A DNA stretch of 64,000 nucleotides from Cheilinus undulatus (GCF_018320785.1 NC_054878.1:31881523-31945522), one strand, 5' to 3'; shown: positions 36,601 to 50,682, counted from the first letter of the stretch. A program made the numbers and translations. Notes: generated from the sequence alone by a model not told the origin.

Positions 36601-38802
36601 TTTAGAGGGAAGAGAAGCTACAGGCACAACCTGTCTGTACCAGTCATTTTGTAATAGATATGCAAGACTCATCCATGTTATACATTTGTCAGTTGTGACA
36701 GAGGTTGAAAAGGCTGGGAAATTATTTGAAATTAAGTGACTCTAACCGCTGTCCTCCTATCTAGAAATAAAGGCAGTTGGCCTGAAATTTTATCTGAAAA
36801 AAAAAAAAATCTGTTTTCAAGGTTCAGGGATGGTGTTGAAAAAGCCATATTTTTATTGTGGATCAACTGAAAACAAAAGATAAATTTGTCCAACTACAAT
36901 AAAAAACTAAAAGTGAATGCTCTTTTTATGCCTAGGTAACTCTTATAATATTGTACAGTTTTTTTTGTTTATAAGTACTTTTCTATGTGAATAATGGCAG
37001 TAAATGTAAACATTTACAGTTAGGCATGAGATACTAGACATTATTTTAGGTCCAATTTCATGACAAACTGAAACATTAAAGATGACTAAATGCAGGACAA
37101 AAAGCATTAAGCACTCACAGTTTCCAAGGAGAGTATCCCCATAACCCATTAGACCAACTTTTATTTGATAAAACATTGCTTTTAATCACCTAAATGAGCG
37201 TATTAACTTTTATATTGTGTTTAATTCATTTTTAAATGGAGCATATTTGTTTTTCAAGGAGACGGTCTTAGATGTGAGACTTGTTCTGCCTTCAACAATG
37301 CAAGACTAAAGCAGTTCATTTCACAAGAGCAACAGTTGTTTAAGATCCATTTCAGTTCCCAAAGGACCCACTCATAGGTCCAGTGGATTCACAGCATTAA
37401 ACCTTTCATCATCACTGAATATCCCAAACATGAATATTTTGAGAAATGTATAAGACGCCTACGTTAGAACAAGGTATAGGAGGATGTGTTGGTATTTCTG
37501 TGCTCTAAATATTTGCTATTAGATCACCATCTCTGACATATCTGTTCTTGCACTATCACAAACCTTTAAATACAGAACAAGACTAGGTTAAAACCTAGTA
37601 TATGGCTGACCCCAACTACCTGGGATGCCAGTTGAAATCCTTGACTGAGCTGTGTGTTCTGGCAGAGTGATTTTTTTTTGTTGGGGTGTGTAATTGTGCT
37701 GTCCCTTCTGTCTGTGGATTGAGAATTGAAGGATCCCAAAAGTTAAAAACATAAAGCCCCGTCGGCAAGAAAAAAGCTAACCTGGCACGCAAGATTACTC
37801 ATATTCATTATATGAATATATTTGAAATACATCTGAGAAAGCTAATAAAATAAATAATACTGCTTTGTCAAAATATTTCCCAAATAAATCAAACTCTAAA
37901 TGGAGCATGGGTACAATAAATAAACCATAAAACTGAAAGAATTGCTACATTTTACATGATGTTTTGTATAAAAGCTATGTTACAAAACCTGGCACTGTCC
38001 TGATATGGACTTAATGGTTACTGGTGAGTTAAATTTATACAGCTCAATTTTTGCCTCTCTCTCTCCCTCTGTGTGGAAACTGTACAGATTTGTACAGGGA
38101 GGGGACACATCACTACAGGAGACGCGCAAAACATCTTCTCTACCAAGAAAAGTGCTCAGTGTGGCTCTCTGCTCTGGTTTTGACAAGAATTGTGATCCGA
38201 TTCCAAGTGAAGGGGTGTTCCTACAGCGACATCCAAGCTAGCTGCTACCGCACAAGCAGACCCTGGATATACCAGACAAGCCGACTGTAATGATCAGAAA
38301 CACATACCGAAACAGACCGGGAGTAGAGCGAAAACACCTTTTCTGTCACGGAAAGCTTTCAGTGTTGCTCGCTGCGCTTGTTTTAATAAAGACATGTTGT
38401 CCATTTCTGACAAAAGTGCCGCTGTGGCTAAGTCCTAGCTAATCACTCCCATAGCAGGCCTTGTTTACAACCACTCACAACGACTAACCCTTTCCCCCTT
38501 AACTATCACATACTCATGCCAAAGCAGGTCGGTAGAAGAGCGACAACATTGTTTTCTGTTGCAGAAAGCTTTAAGGGTTGTTCTCTGCGCTTGCTTTAAT
38601 AAAGGATCTTGTCCATTTATGACAAAAATGCAGCTGTGGCTAATTTTGAGCTAATCTTTCCATTAGCAGCCACTGTATACAAGCAGTCACACAACAAGTA
38701 ACCCTTCCCCTCTTAACTATTACATACTCCTGCTGAAGCAGGTTGGCAGAACAGTGAAAACACCTTTTCTGTCACAGAAAGCTTTCAGTGTTGCTCTCTG
38801 TG

Positions 38803-38838
<36 letters not shown>

Positions 38839-41800
38839 AAATAAATAAGTGTCCAGTTTTGACAGAAGTGCAGCTGTGGCTACTTCTGAGCTTATCGCTC
38901 CACTATTAGCCATTGTATAAAAGCATTCACACAAGTAACCCTTTCCCTCATCACATACTCATGCTGAAGCAGGTTGGCAGAAGAGTGAAAACCTCTTTAC
39001 CAACATGAAGAGCTTTAAGGGGTGTTTTGATTCTTTATTTCACACAGAGATGTGGTCCAGTTCAAGTAAAAGGATACAGTGCTAAAGCTATGTCTGAGGT
39101 ATTTCTGCCAGTGGAGGCAGCCATTAGACGGCCTTCAGTACAACTAAACCTCACTCTGTATGGTATGACTGAAAGTAAAAGTAGCATCACTCAGTCAGTC
39201 AGTCAGACACAGACAGAGCCATCTGTAGGGCTGACCTCAGCGGTCAGCCAAAAATACAGTAGGCTCTATCTTTCAAATTAACTCTAAAGACTTCATTTTA
39301 GTCTTCATAATTTGTTGAGTTTTTTTTATCTTAAATTTGTTTTGGATAAGTTGAAAATGAATCCCAGACCGTCCTCTGACTGTTTCAGACAAGTTGTTCT
39401 GCTTGAGCCAGACATACCAAGGAAAGCCTCTGAACCGCATTGCGCAGCAGCTCTTAACAAGCATCCTCTCTCGAGTGCAACAGGCGAGACAGTTTTCAGG
39501 AGGTGAGAGACTGAGTGATGGAAGGAAAAGAGGATATGAAAGGCAGGCCTTTTAATTATCCCATCCAGGGTTTCATTGCTTGTTCGCAGATTCTCTACAG
39601 CTGAGAGGGAGAGGCTTAATGCTCCCCAGAGCTGGCCTTTTAAAAACATGGTTAGTTGGAAGTAGGGAAGCCCTGGAGACAGTTCACTTACACTGTATGC
39701 AAATCACTGCTGTTTTGCAGAGCAGGCAAATGTACACATCTATCCACAGCCAGCAAGGGGCACGTAAACTACTTAAAGTCAAGCTGAAAAGAAATCAAAA
39801 TTAATCTTTCTCTTATTTATTTTCACACAGAAAACGCCTGTGTTGGATTTGCCATCTCTCTGCTGATGCTCACGATCAGTGCCATGATGGTGTATGGAGC
39901 CATTACTGTAAGTCTATACAGAGGATGTTTCTAATTTTAATGTCTGCTTTGACAGGAAGCACTGTATTCAAAGCCCTGTCATGGTGCTTATGCAAATATG
40001 TAATCCCAGAATGTGCATTGCTTCAAAGCTGTTTAATGCAAGATGGAAGACGACAGGCAATTTGACTTCCATGTCCAAAAGAGTGGTGACGCAGTGGGAG
40101 TGTAGCAAACAATGTTGTGTTCTTACTACCTGTCATCTTTACCTCGCAGGCCTGTCTGATGGCATCAAGACTGACAGGTTTGATAGCTCTTTTCTGTGGC
40201 CCAGCTTCAAGCTGCTAGAGCAGATGGTTGCACAGTTAAAGTCTGACACACATCTGCAGGCTGGCACTCTGTGGCTGCTGGTGTGAGTGTTCTGCTTTAG
40301 CTGTGCAAGCACATCGTCCCAGACACCCACACTAGACTCCCTTTTTTCTTTACTGTGTGGTTGTGTAGAGCCACTGTTACTGTAGTGTCCCAGAAAACAC
40401 CCTGATCCATGACTATAGTAAACAAACAGTATGAATGAGTCAGTGAAAAGAAGAATGTAGTCAGTGAATTAGTTTATTTCTCTCCCAGGCTGTATTATTA
40501 CATTGTGTTTGGTAGCAAGAACAGAATACCTTTAGATGTTCTTGTGAAGTTCCCCAGTTGAAGGACTTATGAGCTGATTTTCAACCTCCTCTGAGTTTCG
40601 TTACACTTAGAAACACCCGAGTTAAATGACACACTTCCTGTTTCTGCAGGCAAACTCTTTCATTTACTCCAAACCACATGTGATGATTCAGTTACAGTCT
40701 GAGACAAAGGAAAGATGTTTTCAATCAGAGAACTCTCTGATTGAACATTTAAGGCAAGAAAGCCACAGAACAAATATAAGTCTTGAATGTCCCCCTTTAA
40801 AATAGGGATGCCCCTCAGTTGTTTATACAGATAAATTAAATTTCAGACTACTTGACTAGTCCTTAAGTAAGAAAAAAAACAAATATTTTGTGCAGTCATT
40901 GTCATGATGAGCTATCTTTTCAGAAAGCTGGCATCATGGTAAACAATGCTGAATTACTCTGCAGATGGTGGCAAACATTAGCACTGCTAGCACCACCAGC
41001 CTCCAGTCCTCCTAACATCCGCAGCCCTGTGCTAAACCTAGTTATGCATTGCTCTGGTCAATCAAAGCAAAGCTGGTTATATTCCATTTGACCTCTGCTG
41101 AAACTTAAAGGCTGGATCAGACTACACACATTTAGATGCATTTTGACCTAATTGCATACTGCCCCAACTTTGACATCTGGTGTGTCAAATGCTCTTGTAT
41201 TGTGACACAGTCAACAATATGTCTAGAACATCCCACAGTAGTATTTATCTAAGCTAACTGGGATAATGTCTTGACTTGTCATAATTGTACCTTGTGATCT
41301 ATTTGAAGGATACTCATTCCACATTGTCTTCTTGTTGATGCAGAAGGACAAGTCTATGTGCTTTATTTTCTTCTTTTCAGAGCACAAGACCACTAGCATC
41401 AAACGCAGTGCTTCTGTTATAGCCATGACTGACACGTCTTGACCTGCCTCCTCAATGACAATTGAAGTTGCACACAGCTACAAAGACAGCAGATAGCGCC
41501 ATGATAGCAACATATGATGACTGGTCAGGACCACTCTGTCAGCCCAGACAGGACAATATCTTTGTTGTCTGCTATGGTGAAATCATATCTTATCTAGTTC
41601 AAAGAGATGCCATTCTACCACTGTGCTAGTTCATGTCTCTGTAGTAGAGAAAGAAGCAAACATAAGAGTTAAAGCCCCAGCTGGTAACAGGTCATAGAAG
41701 ATCATGGAAGATCATGAAAGTTGGAGATTGCTGCTCAGACTGTGAATTTATCTTTAAATGTCTAATTATTGGAACAGAGCCAATCTATTAGATAAAAAAT

Positions 41801-44800
41801 ATGTTAGAATGTCAATTAAAAACAAATGACAAGAGTTAAGGTTAAAGTAAATACAATTTGATCCTCTTATGTAAGACCGTCCATTTGATGAGCTTGTTCA
41901 TAACATAACTGTTGGTTTTCCACAGCATCGTGACGGCTGGCTCATACCGTTCTTCTGCTATCAGCTGTTTGACTTTGCCCTGAGCTGTCTGGTGGCCATC
42001 AGCTCTCTCACCTACCTGCCCAGGATCAAGGACTACCTGGACCAGCTGGTCAGTTCTAACAGTCTAATAAGGCTCATTGATCCTGATCTGACCCTGTTGA
42101 TATGAATCAATCACTGTACAGTTCCCAGCATAGACAACACTACCCTAGTTTTAAAATTAAGCCTTTTTCACAAGGAAAATAACCTTTCATTGTTGAGATA
42201 AAAGTGTAGGAGTTTGTCTTTGTTGGGTCATTCGAAGAGTATGATTCCATATTCAGAAGATGACCTCTAAAGGCTGGGCTTTCAAATTAAGAAAACACAA
42301 CAGTGATATCTAGTGGCTACTAAAGAAAATAACAGCTTGTATCTGCAAGATTCAAAGCATTACAACAACTCCCTTTTTCTTTATTTTGACACTAATGTGT
42401 GTTATTGTCCATCAAACTTGCATGTCATCATTAGATGTAGCCTATTCTAGGTATGTCCGTAACCACTGCATTAATATGTAAAATGTGTTTTAGTACAACA
42501 ATTAATAACTGTATTGTCTAAAATGTGAATTTAAAGCATAATTATGTCCAGAAATTATCAGTTTACCTTATTATTTAAGTAAATGCCCAGTGCCCATGTG
42601 AGCTTACATGTTTAAACATCATTGTCAAATGAGCCACAGTGTGATTTAGTTTTCTGAAATAAATTACGGTTGAATTATAGTTGAAGACCAGTTAAAAATG
42701 TGTCTCTATTTATGCATTTCTTGTAAAAAGAGAAGCATTTCAAGACTTCCTCATCTTTTCATATCCCAATGATGTGCCAATCAGTCATCAGTTAAGTAGC
42801 TAAACTTCAAAATCTGTCAAACTGAGGGATGTGCTGTCTTGTACATCAGTTATATTAGAAGACATGGACATTGTCTGTCAAATGGCACTCTATATTTAGC
42901 ACAATCCTTCAAAGAAATATGCTTCAGAAGAGGACGAAAGCTCCAGAACTGCTGCAACATTCTTGCTTCTACACAGATCCGTCAGTTTTTTTTTTTTTTT
43001 TTTTTTTGCTCATTTTGCTTTTATATCTATACTAGTGTTTTCTTTTTAGAAATATTGAATCATCAGATATATTTTCACCAGTAAAATCCTCATGATAAAT
43101 ACAAAATACACTTCAATTATTTGTTGCTACAACCCACTCCTAACAGAAATCTAAAAGGTTAAAAACTTTTCTCTTAATGCTTTAGCTGCATTGATGACTT
43201 TATTATCATTTTTTAATATCCTCAGCCTGATTTCCCATACAAGGACAACCTCCTTTCTCTGGACTCCAGCTGCCTGCTGCTCTTTGTGCTTGTTTTCTTC
43301 GCCTTCCTCATCATCCTCAAGGTAAAGTATCAGTTTATGTAAGTTAAACTTTTTTTGAATTGTTTTGTTAGTTATGCCCCTTGAATGTGGCCATTGTAAA
43401 AAGAAGCTTCTTAGATGTAGATGAGAAAGTCAAGGTCCTTTTTCTATGACTGTTTTCAGCTGGGAGTGGTGATGAGGATTTAGAAGGGCAAAGTGTTGTT
43501 TAATTTATACTAATTGTATTACTCCTGGTGTATTAAAGTGGAAAGTTGGGCCAGTTAGATTTGGTTTGAGGAGCTCTAGGAGATAAGTTGTTTTCAACCT
43601 TGTTAAACAATAAAACCCTGAACACTATCTTATCTTTGTTTTTCAGGCTTACTTGATCAACTGTGTGTGGAACTGCTATAAGTACATCAACAACAGGAAC
43701 ATGCCAGAGATCGCCGTCTACCCTGCCTTTGAGACTCCTCCCCAGGTTAGAAATAAGAAAGAACTTGACCTAAAATGCCCCATATACTCTCTCACTGATC
43801 ACTGAGGGTTCATAAGTCTCAAAAATATCCTGTTATGGCCCGTCAGATGTAGTTGCATATAATGATAATAGCAAACCAGCAGGGGGCTTAAAATCAGACA
43901 CGACAGTTATTGCAGTATGCATCTGATTATAAAGTTAACTGATTATAAGAGTTTACTCTAACATGATTTTTCTTTTACTAATAACTTTTAGTATAGTTAT
44001 GATACACTGTTAAACATATTAACCTGATTATAACCCCCCCCCCCAAAAAAAAACACCGAAACCATCCTGCTGTAAAACATAATACTTTCAGAGTAGATGT
44101 CCAGCTGATGTCACACCTCTCTCAGACAAAACACAAACCACACCCTCTCTCCTCATCCCTTAGTGTTTGGACCAAGCGCAGCTATTTGATCAACTGATCT
44201 CCCTCAAATATGCTGCACAAAGTTGATTCTGTTCCTATTTCTTCAAAGTACCATAAAATCTACTTTATAAACAGCACTTTAATACCTATTTTTCATTAGG
44301 AAGTTGGCTGCAACATAGATATCAGTGCAACCAATATAGCTTGCTGAGACTTGTACTGTCTCTGTTTGTGACCAAGAGTACTTCCATAATCACACATTAT
44401 GTAAGACCTGATGTGATTGAAAATTCACCCCTGTACTCTTTCAATTGTAAGCGGCCACTTACTGCTCACACTGTGTTGTGCTACGTAGCGATGAAGATCA
44501 GGCTTGCCCTCATTAGGTCATAATTCCACATTTATAGAAAATGTGGGATACATATGTATAAACAGTGTGGAGCACTTGTCTGGTTGAAAAGACCCCTTAA
44601 TCAAAGACAGCAAATGAGGGTGGTGGGCAGAGCAACTCACTCATCTTGACAGTCCCTGCAAACTGATAGATCAGTTACCACAGCTAGCAGAGGTGCAAAC
44701 TCTCAATTGCCTAAACAGATAATATTAGAAGATAGGATTTGGTGGTATCTGTTTTTGTTACAGCCAAACCCTCCCCAAATTTTATCAGGGTATACGATAA

Positions 44801-46830
44801 TACCCTACTGCTGGGTGTTCAAAGAACACATTTTACATGCATTTGTCCACGTACATATGCAAGCACAGTGCAGTTCCCTAACCCTAACCCATACATGGAA
44901 CACAACCTAACCACTAAGCCATCTGTGCCCCGTGCTTCATTTAATCCTTAGACAAAACGCCTTTAGTTAAAAAAATGGCATTGAATACAGGGGGCTGGAA
45001 GTAATACAAAGTTGAAGAATTGTTTTTAAAACTTCCCACGTAAGTAATCAAATGATGCTGTCTCCTTTTTTTCCTCTCGCTCTCTATGCTTAAGAGCTCA
45101 TATGCCAGCCCCCCGTTGTTAAGGGGATTTATGAGAAATAATAAGCCTCAATTATTATCAAACATTGTCCAAGAATTAATGCTCTGTATGCTTCTACTCT
45201 ACTGTTAAACAATGGATTTAGTTACACTTTATTTCCATGTTGCGCAGCCTGGCAAGCTCCATCCTGCTCCAAGTTCTCTTTACGGGAAGTTTAGAAAAAG
45301 TTACTGACTACTTTGGAGTCTAAAAAAACAAACAGGCATTGATAAGTTTAATCTACGTTTCTTGTAAAAAGGGTTAAGACAAGTTTGAATGTTTTTTAAA
45401 AAGTGTTGACGGTTTAATCGTGCTTGATGTTGCTACTGCAGCACCTGTGTTTTTTAAAAGCCTAAACTTAATCATTTCTCATCACTGATCTACACACAGA
45501 AAGAAAACTTAACACGTTTTTAAACGTACATTGCCTTGGATCACATAACAATCAGCCGTGCCACGCACGAGTGTATATGTGCCGTATAGATGCACAATTG
45601 TTGTTTGCCCAATCGTCCTGTAACCAATAGCAGAATTTCATTTATTATGTTTAAAGCATCTTAACACACAGATAGTGGTGCTGCTGACGCATATTCTTAA
45701 GGCATTTATTATGCTAATGCACTCATTACATTGCAGTCTTTAAGACGGTAACTACACCAATACTGGTTGTTTTTTTGATACGCTGGGATTTAGTATTATC
45801 ATCCATTTCATCCAATAGAGCTACACAGCTGCAAAGACAATGCATGTTGAAGGCCCCTATCAGAGCAACCTGGGCTTCCATAACACCTCAGCAGTTCCAC
45901 AGCCTCTGTGACATGCAGCATTGCTGCAGTAATTCATGCAAAATGAGCCCTGACCAAGTATTGAGTGCTGTACATGTTCATACTTTTCAGTAGTCCAACA
46001 TTTCTTTGTTAAAGCTAATTTTTTTATTGGTTGTAAGTAATATTCTAATTTTCTGAAATACTGAATTTTAGGTTTTCATTAGCTGTAAGCCATAATCATC
46101 AAAATGAAAAGAAACACTTGAAATATATCAGTCTTGCGTGTAATTAATCTATGTAAGTTATGGGTTTCACCTTTTGATTGAATTACTGAAATAAATCAAC
46201 TTTTTGATGATATTCTAATATACTTAGATGCACCTGTATGCGATAACTGCTTTATTATTTTTTTAATATGTTGAACAATATTTCCTCAAAGCTATGATCC
46301 AGATTTTTTTTATTGTGAAATGTCTTCTTGGTGTTGTACTGTAGTTTACATTTCAATCATGGTTTCAGCTTCTCACCATCATGATGATTAAACGAGTACT
46401 TTGATACATCCTGTTTTGTCCATAGGATTTGTCATGTGGTAAATGTCTCTGTGTTTGTTGTTCTACTTTGGCCATACAAGTAATTATTTTTGTTGATTCG
46501 TTGTTATTATTTATCTTTATTTGGATATATTTGTTCATTTCACTCATTCTTATTTGGTGCCTTTTATCAGAGTTAACAGTGTCTAAGTTTGATAAATGCA
46601 TGTGTTGCAAATGTTGTAAAATCATCTAGTGATAATGTTTTATAATATGATCTCCATATCAATCAAAATAATTGTGATTATGATTTTTGCCATTATCAAG
46701 CAGTTCTATTGTGCACTCTAAATTGTTTCTCTCTCTCTCTCTCTCTCTCCTCCAGTACATCCTGCCAACTTATGAGATGGCGATGAAGATGCCAGAGAAG
46801 GAACCCCCTCCTCCTTACATGCCTGCTTAA
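30643..46830 (+). CDS. laptm4a: Lysosomal-associated transmembrane protein 4 alpha (230 aa)
   Basis: Laptm4a is a four-span membrane protein of late endosomes and lysosomes, linked to handling of small molecules and glycosphingolipid synthesis. Exons are 30643-30744, 34391-34511, 39831-39907, 41926-42048, 43226-43321, 43647-43745 and 46756-46830, with all phases consistent. Landmarks are [20 protein letters not shown], the lumenal [15 protein letters not shown] loop, [33 protein letters not shown], and the C-terminal tail with PPQY and PPPPY motifs for NEDD4-type ubiquitin ligases. Human is 233 residues. The start at 30643 (G at -3) is preferred; an in-frame ATG at 30616 in weaker context would add nine residues. 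The gene lies between the syndecan and matn3, as in tetrapods. Confidence 0.96.
30745..34390 (+). other. laptm4a: laptm4a intron 1
   Basis: No exon was seen. It holds a degenerate interspersed repeat near 31740-32290 (GACTGTTTCATAGTTTAGGA core, LINE or SINE-like) and the hAT-type MITE at 32937-33236. GGTTAGC/GCTAAC-rich DNA near 30950-31400 shows no structure I can name. Confidence 0.5.
32937..33236. mobile_element. hAT-type MITE, 300 bp, 13-bp perfect inverted ends
   Basis: CAGTGGTTCTCAA at 32937-32949 is the exact complement of TTGAGAACCACTG at 33224-33236. Flanking 8-mers CTCTAGAC (32929-32936) and ATCTAGAC (33237-33244) match at 7 of 8 positions. GGGTTGGGACCCAAAAATGG and a mirrored GGTGGGTCCCGTGAC are family hallmarks. 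Non-coding. Confidence 0.85.
34512..39830 (+). other. laptm4a: laptm4a intron 2
   Basis: The 5.3-kb intron has no exon. It contains a GA run near 34995, decayed repeat material at about 35250-36515 (CTCATCTTGTGTCTCGTGGG on one side and AGATGTCTCGTCAAGGTG on the other), and a five-unit tandem array at 38125-39060. Confidence 0.5.
38125..39060 (+). repeat. Satellite-like tandem array, five units of about 213 bp
   Basis: The anchor GAAAGCT or its variants recurs at about 38147, 38351, 38564, 38777 and 39008. Each unit runs from TTTTCTGTCACGGAAAGCTT through GCAGCTGTGGCTA and CAAGCAGTCACAC to CTCATGCTGAAGCAGGTTGG. The first and last units are most diverged, as expected for an old array. The fourth has a long T run (about 38805-38834) that lengthens its period. 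Confidence 0.8.
46726..46755 (+). repeat. laptm4a: (TC)n microsatellite forming the polypyrimidine tract of the last laptm4a exon
   Basis: About eleven TC dinucleotides end directly in CTCCAG at 46755, the acceptor of the final coding exon. The splice signal is therefore itself a length-variable simple repeat. Confidence 0.85.
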
Positions 46831-47690
46831 GCACCAGCCCTATTGCCAAAACACACAAACATGCGCGCACACACACACACAACACCATATGCATTCCTAC
46901 CTTCCCTCACTAACCTTTCTGAGCACCACTATGCCCTTATCCCCCCCTCTCTGACCCTCTGTGTGTACGTGTAAGGCCACTAAAATGTTAAGTTCACCCC
47001 TCCCTCTGTATTTCTAAAGATTATTCTGGAGGTGTGAGGAGAAAGGTGGGACAGACTGTAATCTGTGTGAAAAAAATGGATGAATGTGATGTTTGAAAAG
47101 TGACAGAAGCTGCTACCCCTCCCACCCTCTGGCCTTTTTTATGTCTTAGTAAAAGGGATACATGTAAAATAAAATAGCTTAAAATGCTTTCATCGATCCA
47201 GCACCATCCTATCTATAGATTGATATATGAAGTGTAAAAAGAATCTATTAAGACAATCCACTTATTATAGCTCTTACTGTTGAATCGTGTTACTTTACCC
47301 CCCTAATAATGAAGATCTGGACTATTCTATTTCAGTCTTGAATGAAGTCTGTAGCACTTTTTGTCTTTTATTTATTTAGCTTTGCTGTGGTTCAGTTCAC
47401 CTCCACCGCCCCCTGACAGTTTCTGCTGCCCCGATGTTTTAGCAAAGCTAGTGACGAGTTTTCCAGCTGAGACTGAGAGAGGCTGACAGCAGAGGGAGCT
47501 GATGATGAATCCTTTTCTCTGCTTCTTTCTCACCTCACAGCTGGAGCAAACAGCTGGTCTTGTGAACATTAGTAGTTGCATGCTGATCATCAACATCCCT
47601 CCACATTATTTTACTGGTTATATAATTTTATCCTACTGTAGTGAAAAACATTTGACTTCAATAAAAGTTTCAGAGGATTGATACCATTAT
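46831..47690 (+). other. laptm4a: laptm4a 3' untranslated region
   Basis: It starts with a short CA run (46860-46882) and ends after the AATAAA at 47660-47665. The frames inside show no family resemblance. Confidence 0.75.
47660..47665 (+). terminator. laptm4a: laptm4a polyadenylation signal AATAAA
   Basis: Canonical signal 830 bases after the stop codon, followed by a T-rich stretch (GACTTTTGTCTTTGTT) suited to the downstream element. Confidence 0.75.
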
Positions 47691-50460
47691 GACTTTTGTC
47701 TTTGTTAATGAATTCTGAAGTAGATATAAAAAGCAGCAGCTTTGCTGTAGATTGCTCCTTTAACACAATGTCCAAGGTAGATACAACTACAGGCTCATCA
47801 TGGAAATAATAAAGAAATATATTGACAGTTAAAAGACCTCCCCAGAGTTCCTGTTCTGGATATTTTTAGAAAAGTCTTAGAAATGTGCTAGAACCACATC
47901 CTGACAGTTACCTGCCTGTGAAAAGATAAACATTTACCAGACAATGAGCATACACTGATGGGTTAAGATCAAGGGCAGGGTGGGTTTCTGTGGAGATGTG
48001 ACACTGATCTTTGACCTATAACCTCCAATGATAAAAACACTAAATCTAAGAAGAAAGGTACTCAAAACTAGTGAAATTATTTGACCATGCAGCAGGATAA
48101 TTTTACTTGACAAGATATCTTAAAATTATGATCAAGATTATTTTATTGAGAAATAAGTCAGCAGAACCCTTATTTTAACAGTTATTCACTTATTTTTAGT
48201 TTCCTTACCAATTGAGACAAAAAATGTATGATCATGATCAGTTTAGGATTTTACTGTAAAGTTGCACACTGAAAATAAGGAATTAACTTAAAACAAGATA
48301 AATTATCTGGAATTTCTAAATCTATTTTTTTGAATCTTGGTAAGCAAATAATTTGCAGTCTAATCAGTTTATCCTTGAGTTAGAGTGGATATTAGTGCAA
48401 AGGTTAAGAAAATCTCTCAAAGCGCTCTTGAGATATTGCACTAGGGATGAACATGAGGCCCAATGACACTGACTTTTGACCTGTTACATCCAAGATGAAA
48501 CCAGAGCATTATTAGTCAGAGTGGAAATTTGGGAAAGTTTGAAAAAAATTTTTTTAAGAGTTTCTAAAATATTGCTTTTACTCAAAACAAACTTTATGCC
48601 TACAACTTCAGCTATCTCTGGCGTGGAAGCTTTAAAAAGTTGACCGCAGGGTTTCTGTGGATCCTTAAAAAGTCTTATACTGGACATTTGAAATTCAAGG
48701 CCAGACATGTTTTTATCCAAGCTTTGTTTTCTGTCATTTTCAATTATCCTTTTTTGCGTTGCTTGGAATGAATTTAGCAAACATGCTAGATTTAAAAATA
48801 TAATCATACAGTTTATTAATTAAATAGAGGTATGAAATATACCATCAGTCATCAAATTTGCGTAATTATAAGAGAAAAATGTCTTTGTCCTATACCATTT
48901 GACATTTCATCAACAGTGTATTAAATCACCAAATTCAGCCCTGCCCGGAGTACTAAATAATCTTGCATACCTTTTATTGACCTTTTGTTGCAAAAAGTGC
49001 TAAATTTGTCACAATTCAGGTCTTTAAAATGTCTTTAGTTTGACATTTTTAATTGAAATTTGATTATAGTGTGTAAGAACCCTGGACTGCTACAGATATT
49101 CAAAACATTTAGTAGAGTGTTTTTGCTCTTAATTTCAAGCTCTTTAAAATAAATCTTAACATTTTAAAGCCTAATACCTCAAATAATAGCCAGACAATTC
49201 TCTTTTTTTAACTGAGATATATACTGAGATTATGTTATTTAACCTTCTAACAAAATCTAAAACAACTGACATAAAATTTCACATATTTTCACATTTGATG
49301 CATTACACATTCCAGGCAATTGTTAATCCACTGGAGGGCATTTTCACCTTTTATCAGATATGTATTCAAAAGGTTTATTAAAGGAATTATTGCCCATGTT
49401 AATTAGAGAGAGGTCTCACAAACTCAGGTATCAAATAAGATACAATAGGCTTTAAGGGGTTATAGTTGTGAATAAAAGCCTTTTTTAACCACAGGACTAT
49501 AATTAAGCAAACTTTTGCATGAATTAACAACTATTGTTATTTTTTTTATATAAATCACAGTATAGAATACTACAATGAAGAAAAAAAGTTCTTGAAATTT
49601 GTCTAAGCTTTGTGTTCTTGTAGGCTTTTCACTGTGAATTTTACTACTGGGATAGTAAAGTATATAATCATATGTTATGTTCAACTTTGATCACTTATTT
49701 AGATATTTTTAACCCCATTTTTCCTGAACAAACCATTCTTTTCATGCCTTCTAAAGTGAAAAGGCTGCAAGCCAGACTATTGGATTTCCAGGGGCAGTTT
49801 TATTCATTTGGAGGCCTCAGGCAAAGAGCAATATGAGGTCCTTTACCTTTTTGCTTAAAGGAATAAGGAAAAGTATTTTGAATCTTTACTTTTCAAGGAA
49901 CAAAGCCACAGAAGTACAGGACAGAACCAAATGCGAGAAAGCAGAATGTGATCATCTCTTAAATGAGTGACACTATAACTCAATCTCCACATCTCAGTAG
50001 TCGCAATGCAGAAATACAAATATGTGCACTTACAAATTTGATATGTCTGTGGAGATCTACTTTGGATAAAAAGATGTGGTGGGGCTTTGAGAGGGACTTG
50101 AACTTACTAGGGGATCCAGGGGTCCTATCTAAGGATGTTTTTTGGACAATCTAACTATTTTGATGCTATTTAATGCACTCTGGGCAACTTTTTATATTCG
50201 AAATAGCTATATTAATTATTGAAATAATATGTGACACCTTACATATGATTCACACCATCGCCTGGGCCTCCGGGCCGTAATGCAGAGGCCACAGGCAACT
50301 GCCTACCTTTGCCTGGTAAAACCACCTATGAGCATATCTAAGTTATTTTTGTTGGCGTGATGAGAAGCTTTTCAACAAAACTGAAGCATTCAATCTGGGA
50401 TAATACGTAGCAACTCAGTATAAATGTGAGCATAATTAGCCTGCTGTGGGCCACCATATA
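47691..50460. other. Intergenic region between laptm4a and matn3
   Basis: No gene was found on either strand. Near 47980 and 48450 are fragments sharing ATGACACTGA...TTGACCT and CCTCCA/CATCCAA motifs, part of a common fish repeat. The rest is AT-rich with no recognisable structure. Confidence 0.5.
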
Positions 50461-50673
50461 ACCTTTTTGCTGCAAGTGCACTTCCGGTCAAAACGTGTAT
50501 TATGTTTACGGACCAGTGACTCCTGTATGTTAAATATCAAGCCTAGAATAGAATCTTTTTATCAGATGAAATAAACAAAACGTCTCAAAAAGGTACAGAA
50601 GTGGGAGTCGTCTCCATACCGTCCTCTATACCGTCTGGAACCTGCAGGTCACGTCCCGGTGTCCTGGCTCTGG

Positions 50674-50682
50674 ATTGGGCGG
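50674..50682 (+). promoter_or_regulatory. matn3: matn3 promoter: overlapping inverted CCAAT and GC box
   Basis: ATTGGGCGG, about 120 bases before the start codon, combines ATTGG (NF-Y) and GGGCGG (Sp1). The local sequence is richer in G and C than its surroundings. A clear TATA box was not seen, and no confident SOX9 pair was found by eye. Confidence 0.35.

Noticed and set aside
38125..39060. CRISPR-like array
   Set aside because: Units are contiguous 213-bp tandem repeats without distinct spacers, in a vertebrate genome.
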